In this document: piece after piece, positions 43,164 through 52,280 of the stretch
How positions within the stretch are numbered: the stretch's first letter is position 1
How the letters are laid out: the number at the start of each line of letters is the position of its first letter
Assembly: GCA_965249045.1 (NCBI GenBank)
Contig: OZ252213.1
Span: 496,001-560,000 of the forward strand
Length of the DNA stretch: 64,000 nucleotides
Direction: 5' to 3'
Origin: Nemesobacter sp965249045
GTDB lineage: Bacteria > Desulfobacterota_D > UBA1144 > Nemesobacterales > Nemesobacteraceae
The notes under the pieces: generated by a model
Databases searched by the model: none
What the model saw: the letters and a program-made list of their open reading frames with translations, nothing else
Told to the model about the DNA's origin: nothing
Position numbers and translations under genes: made by a program

Positions 43164-44270
43164 TTACTCCTCCGTCAGACGGCCCTTATTTTCGGAGGGA
43201 CTCCTCTTGCGTTCCATTTCCGAGTATATATCGTCGGCCATGTTGGCAACTGTACCCGCTATTCGCAAGAGGTCTTCGGACCCGTCATAACCTGTTGTCA
43301 GGTAAGCGCGGGCATTTTGAAGGTTGCGTTTGGACTTTAGAAGGGCTTCTTCAAAAATCGCAATCGGAGGACGACTTAATTCAAAGGCCGCCGTCAATTC
43401 TTCACCAGCTCGAAGTGCGGCAAGCGCCCCTCTGTTTTTCAAGACCTCATTAAGTTGTCGGAGATGAGGATTCTGAGTTTCTACAACTGGCGGCTTTTTC
43501 TCCTTTTTATTTCCGTAGAGCCAGACGCACAATTCACCAAGGTTTGCTACAGCCTCGTCGGGTACCGGGGTTGTGGTCTCGGCATCTTCCGATTCCAAGG
43601 ACAAAAAATTGCTGATCCCGTCATAGTCAAGGCCCGTGTAGAGGTGAGAGAAGGCAAATCTCTGGCGGAACCGGTTCTCCCGGTCATAGACCCCTTTCTT
43701 TTCTGCCTGTTCTATGACCATCAGTCCCCGGTAAAGACGTTGCACCGTTTTGTGGCGGTCACCGATTTGCTCCGCGATGTCTTCAAGTGATATCTCGTAT
43801 TCTCTGTGGACATCGGCAATGTACTTGGCCTTTGCATAACTGCTCCACTTGGCGGGTCCGTTTACGTGCTTGAAGCCTATATAGCGCCAGAATTCTTCGC
43901 GGGTGGAAATTTTTACTGGCAGATTCTCAAGTTTCTTGAGATCTGTCTTCTTGAGGGCTGGAATATCCCCACCCTTTTCCGCGACGAGTCCAGGGTCAAG
44001 GAGTGCTTTTACTGCCGCAAGCCGCCGGTTTCCTTCAATGACGACCTTCTTGTTGTTTTCCTCTGCGATGATCAGGGGTTCATGTTCGAAATACCCACTG
44101 GCGGCGATGGACTGTACCAGTTCCTTGATATCCATCGCGTCCCACAGTATTGAGATGACGTCATCGTCCTTTGCTGTCTTGGTGATTCCGTATTCCGCAA
44201 GCCGGGGGTTCTCCCTGTCGAAGTGCAAGTCGTTGGTGGGCAGTGAATTAATATCTTCCGTTTTTGCCAT
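43164..44270 (-). CDS. ParB/Srx-fold protein of the methyltransferase module
   Basis: A 368-residue protein. The N-terminal ParB-like domain has VQSIAASGYFEHEPLIIAEENNKKVVIEGNRRLAAVKAL with the GNRR loop of the ParB/sulfiredoxin CTPase or nuclease fold. A KorB-like helix-turn-helix (ISLEDIAEQIGDRHKTVQRLYRGL) follows, and an alpha-helical C-terminus. ATG 44270 was chosen over the longer frame because GGAGAG precedes it. In restriction-like islands such proteins probably act as DNA-binding or nuclease subunits, not in segregation; no ParA is present. Confidence 0.8.
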   Translation of the reverse strand: MAKTEDINSLPTNDLHFDRENPRLAEYGITKTAKDDDVISILWDAMDIKELVQSIAASGYFEHEPLIIAEENNKKVVIEGNRRLAAVKALLDPGLVAEKGGDIPALKKTDLKKLENLPVKISTREEFWRYIGFKHVNGPAKWSSYAKAKYIADVHREYEISLEDIAEQIGDRHKTVQRLYRGLMVIEQAEKKGVYDRENRFRQRFAFSHLYTGLDYDGISNFLSLESEDAETTTPVPDEAVANLGELCVWLYGNKKEKKPPVVETQNPHLRQLNEVLKNRGALAALRAGEELTAAFELSRPPIAIFEEALLKSKRNLQNARAYLTTGYDGSEDLLRIAGTVANMADDIYSEMERKRSPSENKGRLTEE

Positions 44271-44283
44271 GAATTTCTCTCCG

Positions 44284-45186
44284 TTAAGCAATTTTCCGCA
44301 AAATGGTTTCGTTTTGTCCCATGCGACATGCTGATGGAATCACAATGTTGTCGGGCGCGATGATTAATTCCTGCGCGGAATGCTTCACCTGTAAAGTGTA
44401 ACGGACCGGCAGCAGGACCATTTGGCATTCGCCGTAAAGATTTCGGACCAGATCGCTGTCATCGTAAGACATTATCCAAGGCAATTTTTTCTGGGTGCGG
44501 ATGTATTTCGCCAACCCGTCATGATCTTTCAGTTCATATGCGTTGAGGTAAAGCCGCCGGCCGTTGCTTACGTAAGGTGGATCGAGATACACGAACACGC
44601 GTCCTCTTCCGCGGCCTCTGGGTAGAGAGCCCTTTAGGAAATCCACAGCGTCCTCGTTAAACACCTTTATCCGCCTACGATGTTTGCTGAGTAACAACAC
44701 GCGTTTCACCAAAGCCTCGCGGTTAAAGCGAACATCCATTCTCCATGCACCTTTCTGCTCGTGGCCGCCGATTGGCCCGGCACCCGTCAAGATTCCAGAC
44801 CTGTTGCAGCGGTTCATGTAGAAAGTCGCAAACCCGAGATCGAAGAAGCCGTGCCGATTGGGATGGGTGCAAATTTCTCTTTGCTTTTTCCATTCCTTGA
44901 TCGTCAACGGAACCTTCGTTACTTTTTCCGCAAAACGCTCAGAGTGCTCAAGGGCTGCGCGCCAGAAGGCGTGAATCCGGGGATCCGCGTCATTCAGGCG
45001 AATCTCCGAGACAACTCCTGCGTTCAACAACGTCAGGGCGGCACCTGCCCCTCCCGCGTAGGGTTCGAAGTATATGCATCCCCGAAGCTCGTTCAGGTCA
45101 ATTACATCTGCCAGAAACTCGGAAAGTACCGCTTTTCCGCCAGGGTATCGTAGTGGGCTGAAATGTTTTAATAGTCCTTTTTCCAT
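44284..45186 (-). CDS. D12-class N6-adenine DNA methyltransferase (Dam family)
   Basis: A 300-residue methyltransferase. FSPLRYPGGKAVLSEF and EPYAGGAGAALTLL bind S-adenosylmethionine, and FVYLDPPYVSNG is the catalytic DPPY motif of adenine methylases, in the alpha (D12) order. ATG 45186 places the start just before the conserved FxPLRYPGGK; a longer frame reaches 45249. It leads a minus-strand set with ParB, nuclease-like and hypothetical proteins, and would protect host DNA in a restriction-like system. Confidence 0.9.
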   Translation of the reverse strand: MEKGLLKHFSPLRYPGGKAVLSEFLADVIDLNELRGCIYFEPYAGGAGAALTLLNAGVVSEIRLNDADPRIHAFWRAALEHSERFAEKVTKVPLTIKEWKKQREICTHPNRHGFFDLGFATFYMNRCNRSGILTGAGPIGGHEQKGAWRMDVRFNREALVKRVLLLSKHRRRIKVFNEDAVDFLKGSLPRGRGRGRVFVYLDPPYVSNGRRLYLNAYELKDHDGLAKYIRTQKKLPWIMSYDDSDLVRNLYGECQMVLLPVRYTLQVKHSAQELIIAPDNIVIPSACRMGQNETILRKIA

Positions 45187-45443
45187 GTGTTTCCGCCAAG
45201 GATCGATTGCGCTTGACTTCAAAAAAGAATGGATTGCTTTTGCCTCCATGGCCTTGCTTAAAATCTTGTTAATGGAAAAGCGCCTAAAACCATCCGCGAG
45301 TTTATTGTATAATCAAAGTCAGCAAATTACCAGTACGTAATATCAATCAAGGTAATGTGTGCAGTGGTTTTTGGACGTGACCCACGGAGCTTTTTTCGGG
45401 ATCTTGAATAGGTGCCCAGGTAACCGTGGAGTGCGGCGGGGAG

Positions 45444-46067
45444 CTACTCCAAGACGATCTCTTTTATCCTGATCCTTCGTTCCTCCTGCGTTACTATAGA
45501 GGGCACTTTTTCGATTCTCAGTCTTCTTAAAATGAAAGGACTTGCCTTATATACGGTCTGCTTCGCAAGCAAGAAAGCTCTTTTGATATCGCCGTCTGTG
45601 AGCAGCAGGATTGGCTTTCCCCCACTTTTGCTTACTTCCTCAAGCGCTCTTTCCACTTGGTCTTCTCTGAGTATCAATATGCTTTTCGAAAGCGATACGT
45701 GATCAAGAGGATTTACGATGCCCGAGGGAGAAATCATTTTTCCGGTGTGGTCGTAGAGCGGATTCCGTACGTTCACCGAAGGGTCAATGTAACGTACCCG
45801 CTCTTCAGTAGCCGATGGAATGTCGAGAGAAACTAAAGAGTGCTCAGCGTAAGATTCTTCGAGTTTTTTCAGGATGCTTTCCCTAAGGGACTGCATGTCG
45901 ATTTCCCCGGTCTTCCTCCTTACGTAGGAAAGCATGTCCTCTTCCCTTATCTCGTATAGTTTTCCGTGGACCCCGAGATCCTTTCCTGGGGACTGTGCCC
46001 ATGCCACCGGCGATGCAAAAAGAAAAACTAGGGCTAAAGCAAAGGAAATCCACGTCCGACTACCCAT
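45444..46067 (-). CDS. traW: TraW, F-type pilus assembly protein
   Basis: A 207-residue periplasmic protein with signal peptide 1-24. The core DLGVHGKLYEIREEDML, RYIDPSV and ILLLTDGDIKRAFLLAKQTVY are typical of TraW. It interacts with TrbC and TraU in F. It overlaps the signal-peptidase gene by 34 bp. Its 3' end is the left border of the cargo block in operon order; traU is expected next but is absent here. Confidence 0.92.
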   Translation of the reverse strand: MGSRTWISFALALVFLFASPVAWAQSPGKDLGVHGKLYEIREEDMLSYVRRKTGEIDMQSLRESILKKLEESYAEHSLVSLDIPSATEERVRYIDPSVNVRNPLYDHTGKMISPSGIVNPLDHVSLSKSILILREDQVERALEEVSKSGGKPILLLTDGDIKRAFLLAKQTVYKASPFILRRLRIEKVPSIVTQEERRIRIKEIVLE

Positions 46068-46528
46068 GATTTTCTGACAAACCCCCAGTATCTTGAATCA
46101 TAGCTCTTCTCACCGTCTCCCAGAACGAAATAGCTGCCGGGGGGAATCACCCCGTCAAACCGAAAGTTCGCGACGGCGACTCCCTTGGAATCGTGCCCGC
46201 TTGCGACGGCGATTCTCTCGCCGTTTAAGTAAAACTCCGCCCCTTCCGTCCGAAGCGCATCGCCCGGGCAGCCGACGAATCTCTTTGCGAAAACCGCCCC
46301 GTAATCCCAGTAGGGATTGCGCACTTTAAGGCGGAAAAGTCCTATGCTTCGGGGCCCGCAGGAAATCTCCTTGGTTCTGACCGTAACAAACACGCTCCAG
46401 GGAAGAGACCCTGAGATGTTAAACGAAAGACGGACCCCGCACAGATAGGCCGCCGAGAGGATTAAGCAGAGACATAAAACCAGAACGGTTCCCCGCGTTC
46501 CCCGCCCCGCCCGCAAAAACTTACTCAT
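46034..46528 (-). CDS. TraF-type S26 signal peptidase of the conjugation system
   Basis: A 164-residue S26 protease with a membrane anchor (about 12-32). The catalytic serine is Ser41 in NISGSLPWSVF and the lysine is Lys82 in AKRFVGCPGD. A C-terminal LGDGEKSYDSRYWG is also typical. Such peptidases process or cyclise pilins (TraF of RP4) or mature secreted transfer proteins. It may process the TraA pilin. ATG 46528 lies right after a GAGGAGG stretch. Confidence 0.88.
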   Translation of the reverse strand: MSKFLRAGRGTRGTVLVLCLCLILSAAYLCGVRLSFNISGSLPWSVFVTVRTKEISCGPRSIGLFRLKVRNPYWDYGAVFAKRFVGCPGDALRTEGAEFYLNGERIAVASGHDSKGVAVANFRFDGVIPPGSYFVLGDGEKSYDSRYWGFVRKSWVVGRGFPLL

Positions 46529-46874
46529 CCTCCTCTCCCCGAGCGGATATATCCTCGAGTATCTCACCCGTTATGTCCCTCCCGCCTCCGAGAACCGATT
46601 TTGAGTCAAGCACGAGATACCCTCTCTTCTCGTAGTCGGCAAGAACTTCCCCGAAACGTACGAAAAAACCCCCGACCCGCTCCTCCGCTTCCTCGCGCGA
46701 CAGCTCCCCGCGAAGCACTCTTGAGAATATCCTTTTCTTCTCCTCGGAGATCACGGCCTCAAGGTCTATGAAAACCACTTTCTCCTCCCTTTTGTCCGCC
46801 GCACATGAGAGAACCGCGGGGGGGAGTAAAACCAGAAAAACCGCCAGCAGAACCGAAACCCTGATTTTTCTCAT
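46521..46874 (-). CDS. trbI: TrbI, F-type conjugal transfer protein
   Basis: A 117-residue protein with an N-terminal membrane anchor (7-24) and the TrbI-like FIDLEAVISEEKKRIFSRVLRGELSREEAEERVGGFF, helical and probably periplasmic. In F, TrbI affects pilus retraction and length. The frame is open far upstream within traC, but ATG 46874 overlaps the traC stop by 4 bp and starts the membrane segment. Confidence 0.75.
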   Translation of the reverse strand: MRKIRVSVLLAVFLVLLPPAVLSCAADKREEKVVFIDLEAVISEEKKRIFSRVLRGELSREEAEERVGGFFVRFGEVLADYEKRGYLVLDSKSVLGGGRDITGEILEDISARGEEDE

Positions 46875-49300
46875 CTTTTCCCCCGGGAGGTCTCGACGCA
46901 TCGCTCTATGGCCTCGTGCACTTCCATGCCCTGGGAGATAAAGCCGTTTAGCAGGGAGACGTCGTCGGGATTCGTGGTGTAGGTCCAGTAGGAAAAAGGA
47001 TCCACGACAAGGCGGCCGAGGCCCATACCGCACTCGCTGTTGTATATGAACACCTCTGAGAACTCCCCGGGGCGGGTGGAAAGCGTGGAGACAAGCTCCC
47101 CGAAGTAATCCCCCAAAAGAAGCTTTCCTCCCTTCTTTATCTCCTCTACGCTCTCTCCCTTCTGGCGAAGCATGAACATCCAGGCGGAGTTCTCAAGCAC
47201 AGATTCCCCGAGGTCTCCCGCCCTGTAGAAATCAAGCAGGCTCTGGGTGACGGAAACAAAAGCGCCGTTATACTTCCGGGCCCTCCGGTATCCGTGCGCT
47301 ATGAACTCCCCCGAGAATCCCCCGCCGAGAAGGTCCCACGCCTCATCTATTATCGCGAGCTTGCGCCGCTCCCTGCTCCCGAGGTACATCTCCCTTTCTA
47401 TGTGCCATATGATCATGAGCACCACCACGGTCTGAAGCTCGGGCTTTGCCTTTAGCTCCTCTAGTTCGAGTACGTTAAGGTCGCTTTCAAACGAGAGGTT
47501 GGAGGGGCCCTCGAAAAACCGCCCGTACTGCCCCCGGGAGGAGTAGGCGTAGAGCATGTGCGCGAGGTCATCTGACCTTTGGTGCGGATCTGAGATGCCG
47601 GAGAGCGCCTCCACAACGTCGTCTATCCGTGTCTCGGGGCCGCTTTTCTCCCAGGCTTTCTTGATCGCTTCCTCGAGAAGCGATTTCCCGAGGTCCCCTA
47701 TTTTCTCAGAAGGAGAGGCCATCTGGGCGAAAAGGGGTTTTAGAAGCTCCATGTCCTCGTTTATGTCCGTCACGCGCGAGAATGGGTTAAGCGAGATCCC
47801 GCTTTTCTCGTCAAACACCACGAACTCCCCGCCCACGAGGCCGCAGAGCTTCTCGTAGGAGCGGCCTATGTCTATTACGAATACCTGCGCCCCCTCGGAG
47901 AGATACCCGGTGATCATGTCCGAGGTGAGAAAGGACTTGCCGGAGCCCGACTGGGCGAACACGGCGCAGTTGTAATTGGAAGCCGAGTCGAAAAGATCAA
48001 GCTTCATTATCTGTCCTCTCCTCGATATGAAGGTTAGGGGTCCCGAACCCGTTCCCTTCCAGTCCGACATGACGGGAAGTATGGAGGCCCCGGCCGAGGT
48101 CTGCATGGTTGAGTTCCGCCGAAGAAGACGGGTAAGAGCGGGTTCTGCGCCGAGTGGAAGGCTTTCAAGGAAAAGGGGAAGCAGTATGTATTTCTCCTCG
48201 CGAAGATCGAAGTTCCGGGCCCTCCATATTCCCGTTACCATCTCCTTTACCCGCTCGGCCTCCTCCTCGCTTCGGGTCTTAAGAAAAAGGCTTAGCGACC
48301 CCATTACAAGCCCCTCGTCCTCAAGCGCGTTTACCAGAAAATCGAAGTTTTCCGCTTTTTTCCTTAGCCTCGGTATGAACCTCGTAATGAGCCCGAAACT
48401 CTGCTGTTTCACCATGACGGCCTTTGCCCTGACTTCGGAGGTCTTTTTCCGCTCAGGGATTACAAACCCCGCCTGCAGGAAAAAATACGCCGGAACCTGC
48501 GAGAGTCCGCGAAGCGGATCTCCCAGCAGTTCGTGGAACTCGTTAAGCGAGAAGTACTCGGGCATGGATGCGGGGGAGTATCCCCGAAGCCGCGCGTCCC
48601 CAAGCGTTATCTCTCCCTCCCGCACCTCTACCATCGTCTCGCGGTCTATTATCTGGTTTCTTATCTCCTCGCTTCGGTCGTAAAGGCTGCCGGGCCGCCC
48701 AAGATAGTAAGGGTCGTCGTACCAGCGCGCGTCGGGATTAAGCGTTTCCCGAAGGAGGAGGATAAGTTCTTCGGGAGGGAAGTCGCGCGGGTAGAGCTGG
48801 GCCGAGTTAAGGACGCCCGTAACGTTTGCACCGAGCTTCCGGGCGCTTTCTGTATGCTTGTCCCACACTGATTCGGTTACTTTGCTTTTCCCGAAATCGG
48901 GCGGAATCCTTACCGATACAAGGAACCGGAAATCCCTCGCGGGAACCCCGACTCTCTCGCGCATATCCTGGGTATAAAGCCGCTTTCTCTCGGCGGCAAT
49001 CTCCCGGCAGACTTTGTTCTCCGCCGACCCTCCCTCAGGGAAAAACGGGGATATGAGCTCCGAGGCGAACACATGGAACTTGACCGAGGATCCCGGGGGG
49101 AGCACCCGATCGCCGAGCACTCCGCCCAGGATCCTTTCTGCGTCCTCCCCGGCGAAAAGAAGCGGGTTTATCTCCCACATGAAGCCGAGGGACGCATCGG
49201 CGAGCACGTACATCCCTTCCTCCCAGGCAACGTAGGGGAGGTAACAGGAAAGCGAATCCCTCGCGGCAAGCTCCCGGAGCCGCTCTTTCGCCACGCCCAT
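46871..49300 (-). CDS. traC: TraC, VirB4-like ATPase of the F-type secretion system
   Basis: An 809-residue cytoplasmic ATPase powering pilus assembly. Walker A is FAQSGSGKSF (about residue 400), Walker B KLAIIDEAWDLLGG, and the C-terminal region has FVSVTQSLLDF. The N-terminal part LPYVAWEEGMYVLADASLGFMWEINPLL fits TraC_F. ATG 49300 was chosen because it overlaps the traV stop (TGATG) and starts the homology. Confidence 0.95.
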   Translation of the reverse strand: MGVAKERLRELAARDSLSCYLPYVAWEEGMYVLADASLGFMWEINPLLFAGEDAERILGGVLGDRVLPPGSSVKFHVFASELISPFFPEGGSAENKVCREIAAERKRLYTQDMRERVGVPARDFRFLVSVRIPPDFGKSKVTESVWDKHTESARKLGANVTGVLNSAQLYPRDFPPEELILLLRETLNPDARWYDDPYYLGRPGSLYDRSEEIRNQIIDRETMVEVREGEITLGDARLRGYSPASMPEYFSLNEFHELLGDPLRGLSQVPAYFFLQAGFVIPERKKTSEVRAKAVMVKQQSFGLITRFIPRLRKKAENFDFLVNALEDEGLVMGSLSLFLKTRSEEEAERVKEMVTGIWRARNFDLREEKYILLPLFLESLPLGAEPALTRLLRRNSTMQTSAGASILPVMSDWKGTGSGPLTFISRRGQIMKLDLFDSASNYNCAVFAQSGSGKSFLTSDMITGYLSEGAQVFVIDIGRSYEKLCGLVGGEFVVFDEKSGISLNPFSRVTDINEDMELLKPLFAQMASPSEKIGDLGKSLLEEAIKKAWEKSGPETRIDDVVEALSGISDPHQRSDDLAHMLYAYSSRGQYGRFFEGPSNLSFESDLNVLELEELKAKPELQTVVVLMIIWHIEREMYLGSRERRKLAIIDEAWDLLGGGFSGEFIAHGYRRARKYNGAFVSVTQSLLDFYRAGDLGESVLENSAWMFMLRQKGESVEEIKKGGKLLLGDYFGELVSTLSTRPGEFSEVFIYNSECGMGLGRLVVDPFSYWTYTTNPDDVSLLNGFISQGMEVHEAIERCVETSRGKR

Positions 49301-49827
49301 CAGGGGGCCCTCTCCGTTCCCCGAAGGCGTATTTCCCCGGGATACCCTTCTCCGGGCTCCCCGAGCGGAACCGTTTTTCCCCGAAGCGCCCACCGTCCCT
49401 TGCCTGCGAGCAGGTACACGTATTTTTCAGAGTGAAAGACGCCGCTGGTATCCTGCCACGGAGCTATCCAAAGGCGTATCACGCGCGGGGGAAGATAAAC
49501 GGGCATCGTTTTCTTGTTCTCGGCCTCTGCCCCCGGGGCTTCCCCGTTGTCTGTTCGGTTCCTCTTATCCTTCCCCGAGCGGAACCGTTTGCCCTTCGGA
49601 GGATTTTTCCTTGTGTCCCCGGCTATTCGTGTGCTTTTTTTATTCCCTGGGAATTCGTAGAAAGGATCCTCTGCGCTCCTGCGCCCCGAAGTCACCTCGG
49701 CGTAAACTTCGGAGACGCTTTTGCACGAATAGCCGGATTTCGCCGGGCAGCCGTAGCGCGACGAGCCGCCGGCGCAGGCGACCGCGAACAGGGCAAGAAA
49801 CAAGAGGAGCAGGCCAAATCCCCTCAT
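49300..49827 (-). CDS. traV: TraV, outer-membrane lipoprotein of the transfer core complex
   Basis: A 175-residue lipoprotein with lipobox LFAVAC (Cys18). The TraV-type pair of cysteines is GCPAKSGYSCKSVSEVY (Cys27, Cys35), followed by a charged linker and a C-terminal PPRVIRLWIAPWQDTSGVFHSEKYVYLL. It acts like VirB7, tying TraK and TraB to the outer membrane. It overlaps traB and traC. Confidence 0.93.
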   Translation of the reverse strand: MRGFGLLLLFLALFAVACAGGSSRYGCPAKSGYSCKSVSEVYAEVTSGRRSAEDPFYEFPGNKKSTRIAGDTRKNPPKGKRFRSGKDKRNRTDNGEAPGAEAENKKTMPVYLPPRVIRLWIAPWQDTSGVFHSEKYVYLLAGKGRWALRGKTVPLGEPGEGYPGEIRLRGTERAP

Positions 49828-50987
49828 CCTTTTCCCTCCCTTTTGCTGTAACCGTAGGTGGTTTTTCTCGGAACAAGCTCCGTTCCCTCGGTTATGATCA
49901 CGTCGACGCGGCGCCCGGCGTCTATCTCTATTACCGGAAACACTTCTTCGGCGAGCTTGAGGTAATATTCCGCAAGGAGTTTTCCGGCTTCCCCCGCTCC
50001 TCCACCGATGCCCGTTTTCACCAGGTCTTGTGAGCTTCTCCGGCTTACCGTGAATGTCCCTCCCGCGACCACTCCGGCGGTAGAGTTTGAGCTTTCGACG
50101 GCTCCGCCGAAACCGGAGGCAAAGCCGGCCAGAATCCCGCGCGAGAGTATTTTCCCCTGTTTTGAAACGAGTCTTCCCCGGATACCCGTCTTTCCGTCCT
50201 CTCCGGCCACGTATCCTTTTATCTTGGTGTCTATCACGTCCCCCGAGCGCAGAACGCAGGCTATCCTCTCAAGCCTCACGTGGGCGCGTTCGCTTGCGAG
50301 CTGCCCGTACCCGGCTCCCGTTACGTGGCAGTGGGCTATGTCCATCCGCCGCAGGTTGGGTATGTGGGACGTCTCCACAAGGTGTATAAGCACGGGGTGG
50401 GGGTTTCGCGAGGAAGCGGTTCCGGTGGGGGCGTCAAGGCCGCTTACGAGCACCCCCGGGACGAAGCTTCCCGAGGGAATCCAGTTAAGAAGGGCGGGTT
50501 CTCCCGCAGGTCCCTCGGCCAGGGCGCCCCCGAGAGGGGTAAAAACCCGTATCGGGCTTTGCGTTTTCGGGGGCTCGGGCGGTTGTGCCGCCGCGCCCGG
50601 CCGGGGTGAGGCGGGAGGGAACTGCGCTTCGGGGAAGGGCTCGTTCCCGACTTGGGGAGGGGGATACGGATACGATTCGGAAGATTTCTGCTCAAGCGCC
50701 CCGAGCGCGGCAGAGACAGCCTCAAGTCCCTCTCTTATTTCCCTCTGCTCGGTCTCTATCATCCCGAGGCGCTTTTCTCCCTCTATGCGCCATCTCTCCC
50801 GGGCAAGGTCTACTCCCCGCAGGATCTTTATGCTTCCCCGTGGTTTTTTCTCCCCGAGAATACTTTTTTCCTCTCCACCGAGGAGGAGGAGAACAAAAGC
50901 CGCAATGGCGAATCCCGACACTATGACGGCTAGGGCTAGGGTCTGCCGTTTTCTCCCGGCGTAGATTTTCCTTAGCCTCCCGATCAT
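49824..50987 (-). CDS. traB: TraB, VirB10-like core-complex protein
   Basis: A 387-residue inner-membrane protein with a membrane segment at 17-37, a coiled coil at about 60-100, a Pro-rich spacer at about 105-150, and a C-terminal VirB10/TrbI-type domain (GSFVPGVLVSGLDAPTG, ERAHVRLERIACVLRSG, GYVAGEDGKTGIRGRLVSKQG). It spans the periplasm to connect to TraK and TraV. Confidence 0.95.
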   Translation of the reverse strand: MIGRLRKIYAGRKRQTLALAVIVSGFAIAAFVLLLLGGEEKSILGEKKPRGSIKILRGVDLARERWRIEGEKRLGMIETEQREIREGLEAVSAALGALEQKSSESYPYPPPQVGNEPFPEAQFPPASPRPGAAAQPPEPPKTQSPIRVFTPLGGALAEGPAGEPALLNWIPSGSFVPGVLVSGLDAPTGTASSRNPHPVLIHLVETSHIPNLRRMDIAHCHVTGAGYGQLASERAHVRLERIACVLRSGDVIDTKIKGYVAGEDGKTGIRGRLVSKQGKILSRGILAGFASGFGGAVESSNSTAGVVAGGTFTVSRRSSQDLVKTGIGGGAGEAGKLLAEYYLKLAEEVFPVIEIDAGRRVDVIITEGTELVPRKTTYGYSKREGKG

Positions 50988-51700
50988 CGCGACGGCTCCT
51001 TTTTAGTGACTATGAAAACCTGCGAGGACTCCCCCGGCAAAAGCTCGTCCCTCTCAATGCCTACCGCCACGGTTCCGGGGTCGGCGGAGAACATGCTCTC
51101 CGTGAGCGCGGCGCTTCGGGAACCGGCGTTTCTCACCACGTAGAGCGAGGCGAAAAAGGGAGGCGAGGCAGCATCCCCAAGGTGCACCAGGAAAAGGGAA
51201 TCCGCAAGCTCGCGCCGCTCTCCTGGGATTTTCTCCGCAGGGGAGAGGCCCGAAGCGAGAGAGACCACCAGATCCGTTATGGTTTTTTCATAGGGAAGGG
51301 GCTCCATGTCTCCGGCACTCTCAGCCTGATGACCTGAGCCGGCGGGTGACGCTTTGCGTGCCGTGATGATGGCGGTCCGCGAAGGCACGTCCTCGGGTGC
51401 GAGCAGCAGGGTCAGCCTTCTTTTTTCAGTCAAAATTATAAGTTCCGCAGGGTTCTCGGTTCGTACGAGCGCCGAGCGGCCGATTATCTTTACGTCCATC
51501 GATTCGTTTGAACTAAACGCGTTTATTATTGTTTCGGGAAGCTCGATTCTGTTTGTGTCGGTGCGCGACACCCCGAGCGATATGGGCTTGGAGTCCTGGG
51601 TTTTCCCGAGATCTATAGTGAGTCCCGCCGCGGCCTGGGCGAGAATAAAAAGTGCCGCGGCGGCAAGGGAGAAGACGCGCGCCGGGAAATCAGGGTTCAT
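50984..51700 (-). CDS. traK: TraK, VirB9-like secretin-type core protein
   Basis: A 238-residue periplasmic protein with a signal peptide (about 1-25). TraK features are ISLGVSRTDTNRIELP and a C-terminal VRNAGSRSAALTESMF, GTVAVGIERDELLPGESSQVFIV. It forms the outer-membrane part of the transfer channel with TraV and TraB. It overlaps traE by 11 bp and traB by 4 bp. Confidence 0.92.
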   Translation of the reverse strand: MNPDFPARVFSLAAAALFILAQAAAGLTIDLGKTQDSKPISLGVSRTDTNRIELPETIINAFSSNESMDVKIIGRSALVRTENPAELIILTEKRRLTLLLAPEDVPSRTAIITARKASPAGSGHQAESAGDMEPLPYEKTITDLVVSLASGLSPAEKIPGERRELADSLFLVHLGDAASPPFFASLYVVRNAGSRSAALTESMFSADPGTVAVGIERDELLPGESSQVFIVTKKEPSR

Positions 51701-52280
51701 CTGCGCTTCCCCCTCCCTCGTCTTCTATAAGCTCGGTTACGAGCGGGCGGTTCTTCGCCCCGAGTTCGAAGCGAATCCTGTAGACAACTTCCCTCTGGTC
51801 GGTCACCACGTTTCCGACCATCCTTGTGCGCCTTCCGCTTACCGTCACTACTGAGCCTTCCTCCTCCACGGCCACGGTCTTCGGGAAAAACGCCTGGGCG
51901 ACCCCGCTTGTTTTTATCTCCTTTGATTTTTCAAGCAGAAATCCTGATATGGGGTGGTAGATTTCGGGGTGGACGTAGAGAAGGAACTGCCTTATGTTGA
52001 AATCGACGGTTTCGGCCGTGAAGGACGCTATGAAGGGAAGGAGGCTTAGCGCCCACTGCTCGGTGTAGGAAAGGGATGCCGTCCCCGCGGCGTCGAGGGT
52101 GAAGTCCTTTTGCATGTACTCGGGCACGTGAACGTGAACAGTCGTACGCTCGGAGAGCTTTTTCATGTAGCAGCCCTGAAGGATGACCGTGACGCAAAGC
52201 GCCCCGACGGCGAAGCGAAGAAATCCGTTTTCCCGGGCGAGGTTAAGCCATCTCTCTCGGAATGTGCGTATCAGCATCAC
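51690..52280 (-). CDS. traE: TraE, VirB5/VirB8-position inner-membrane transfer protein
   Basis: A 196-residue protein with an N-terminal membrane helix (about 21-38) and a periplasmic domain with VPEYMQKDFTL, YTEQWALSLLPFIASFTAETVDFN and YRIRFELGAKNRPLVTELIE, typical of TraE. It belongs to the inner part of the F-type channel. It overlaps traL by 4 bp. Confidence 0.93.
   Translation of the reverse strand: MMLIRTFRERWLNLARENGFLRFAVGALCVTVILQGCYMKKLSERTTVHVHVPEYMQKDFTLDAAGTASLSYTEQWALSLLPFIASFTAETVDFNIRQFLLYVHPEIYHPISGFLLEKSKEIKTSGVAQAFFPKTVAVEEEGSVVTVSGRRTRMVGNVVTDQREVVYRIRFELGAKNRPLVTELIEDEGGGSADEP

Noticed and set aside
43164..44270. ParB-like gene as evidence of a plasmid partition locus
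   Set aside because: No ParA or parS sites are nearby; it sits between a methylase and a nuclease-like gene, so a restriction-type role fits better.
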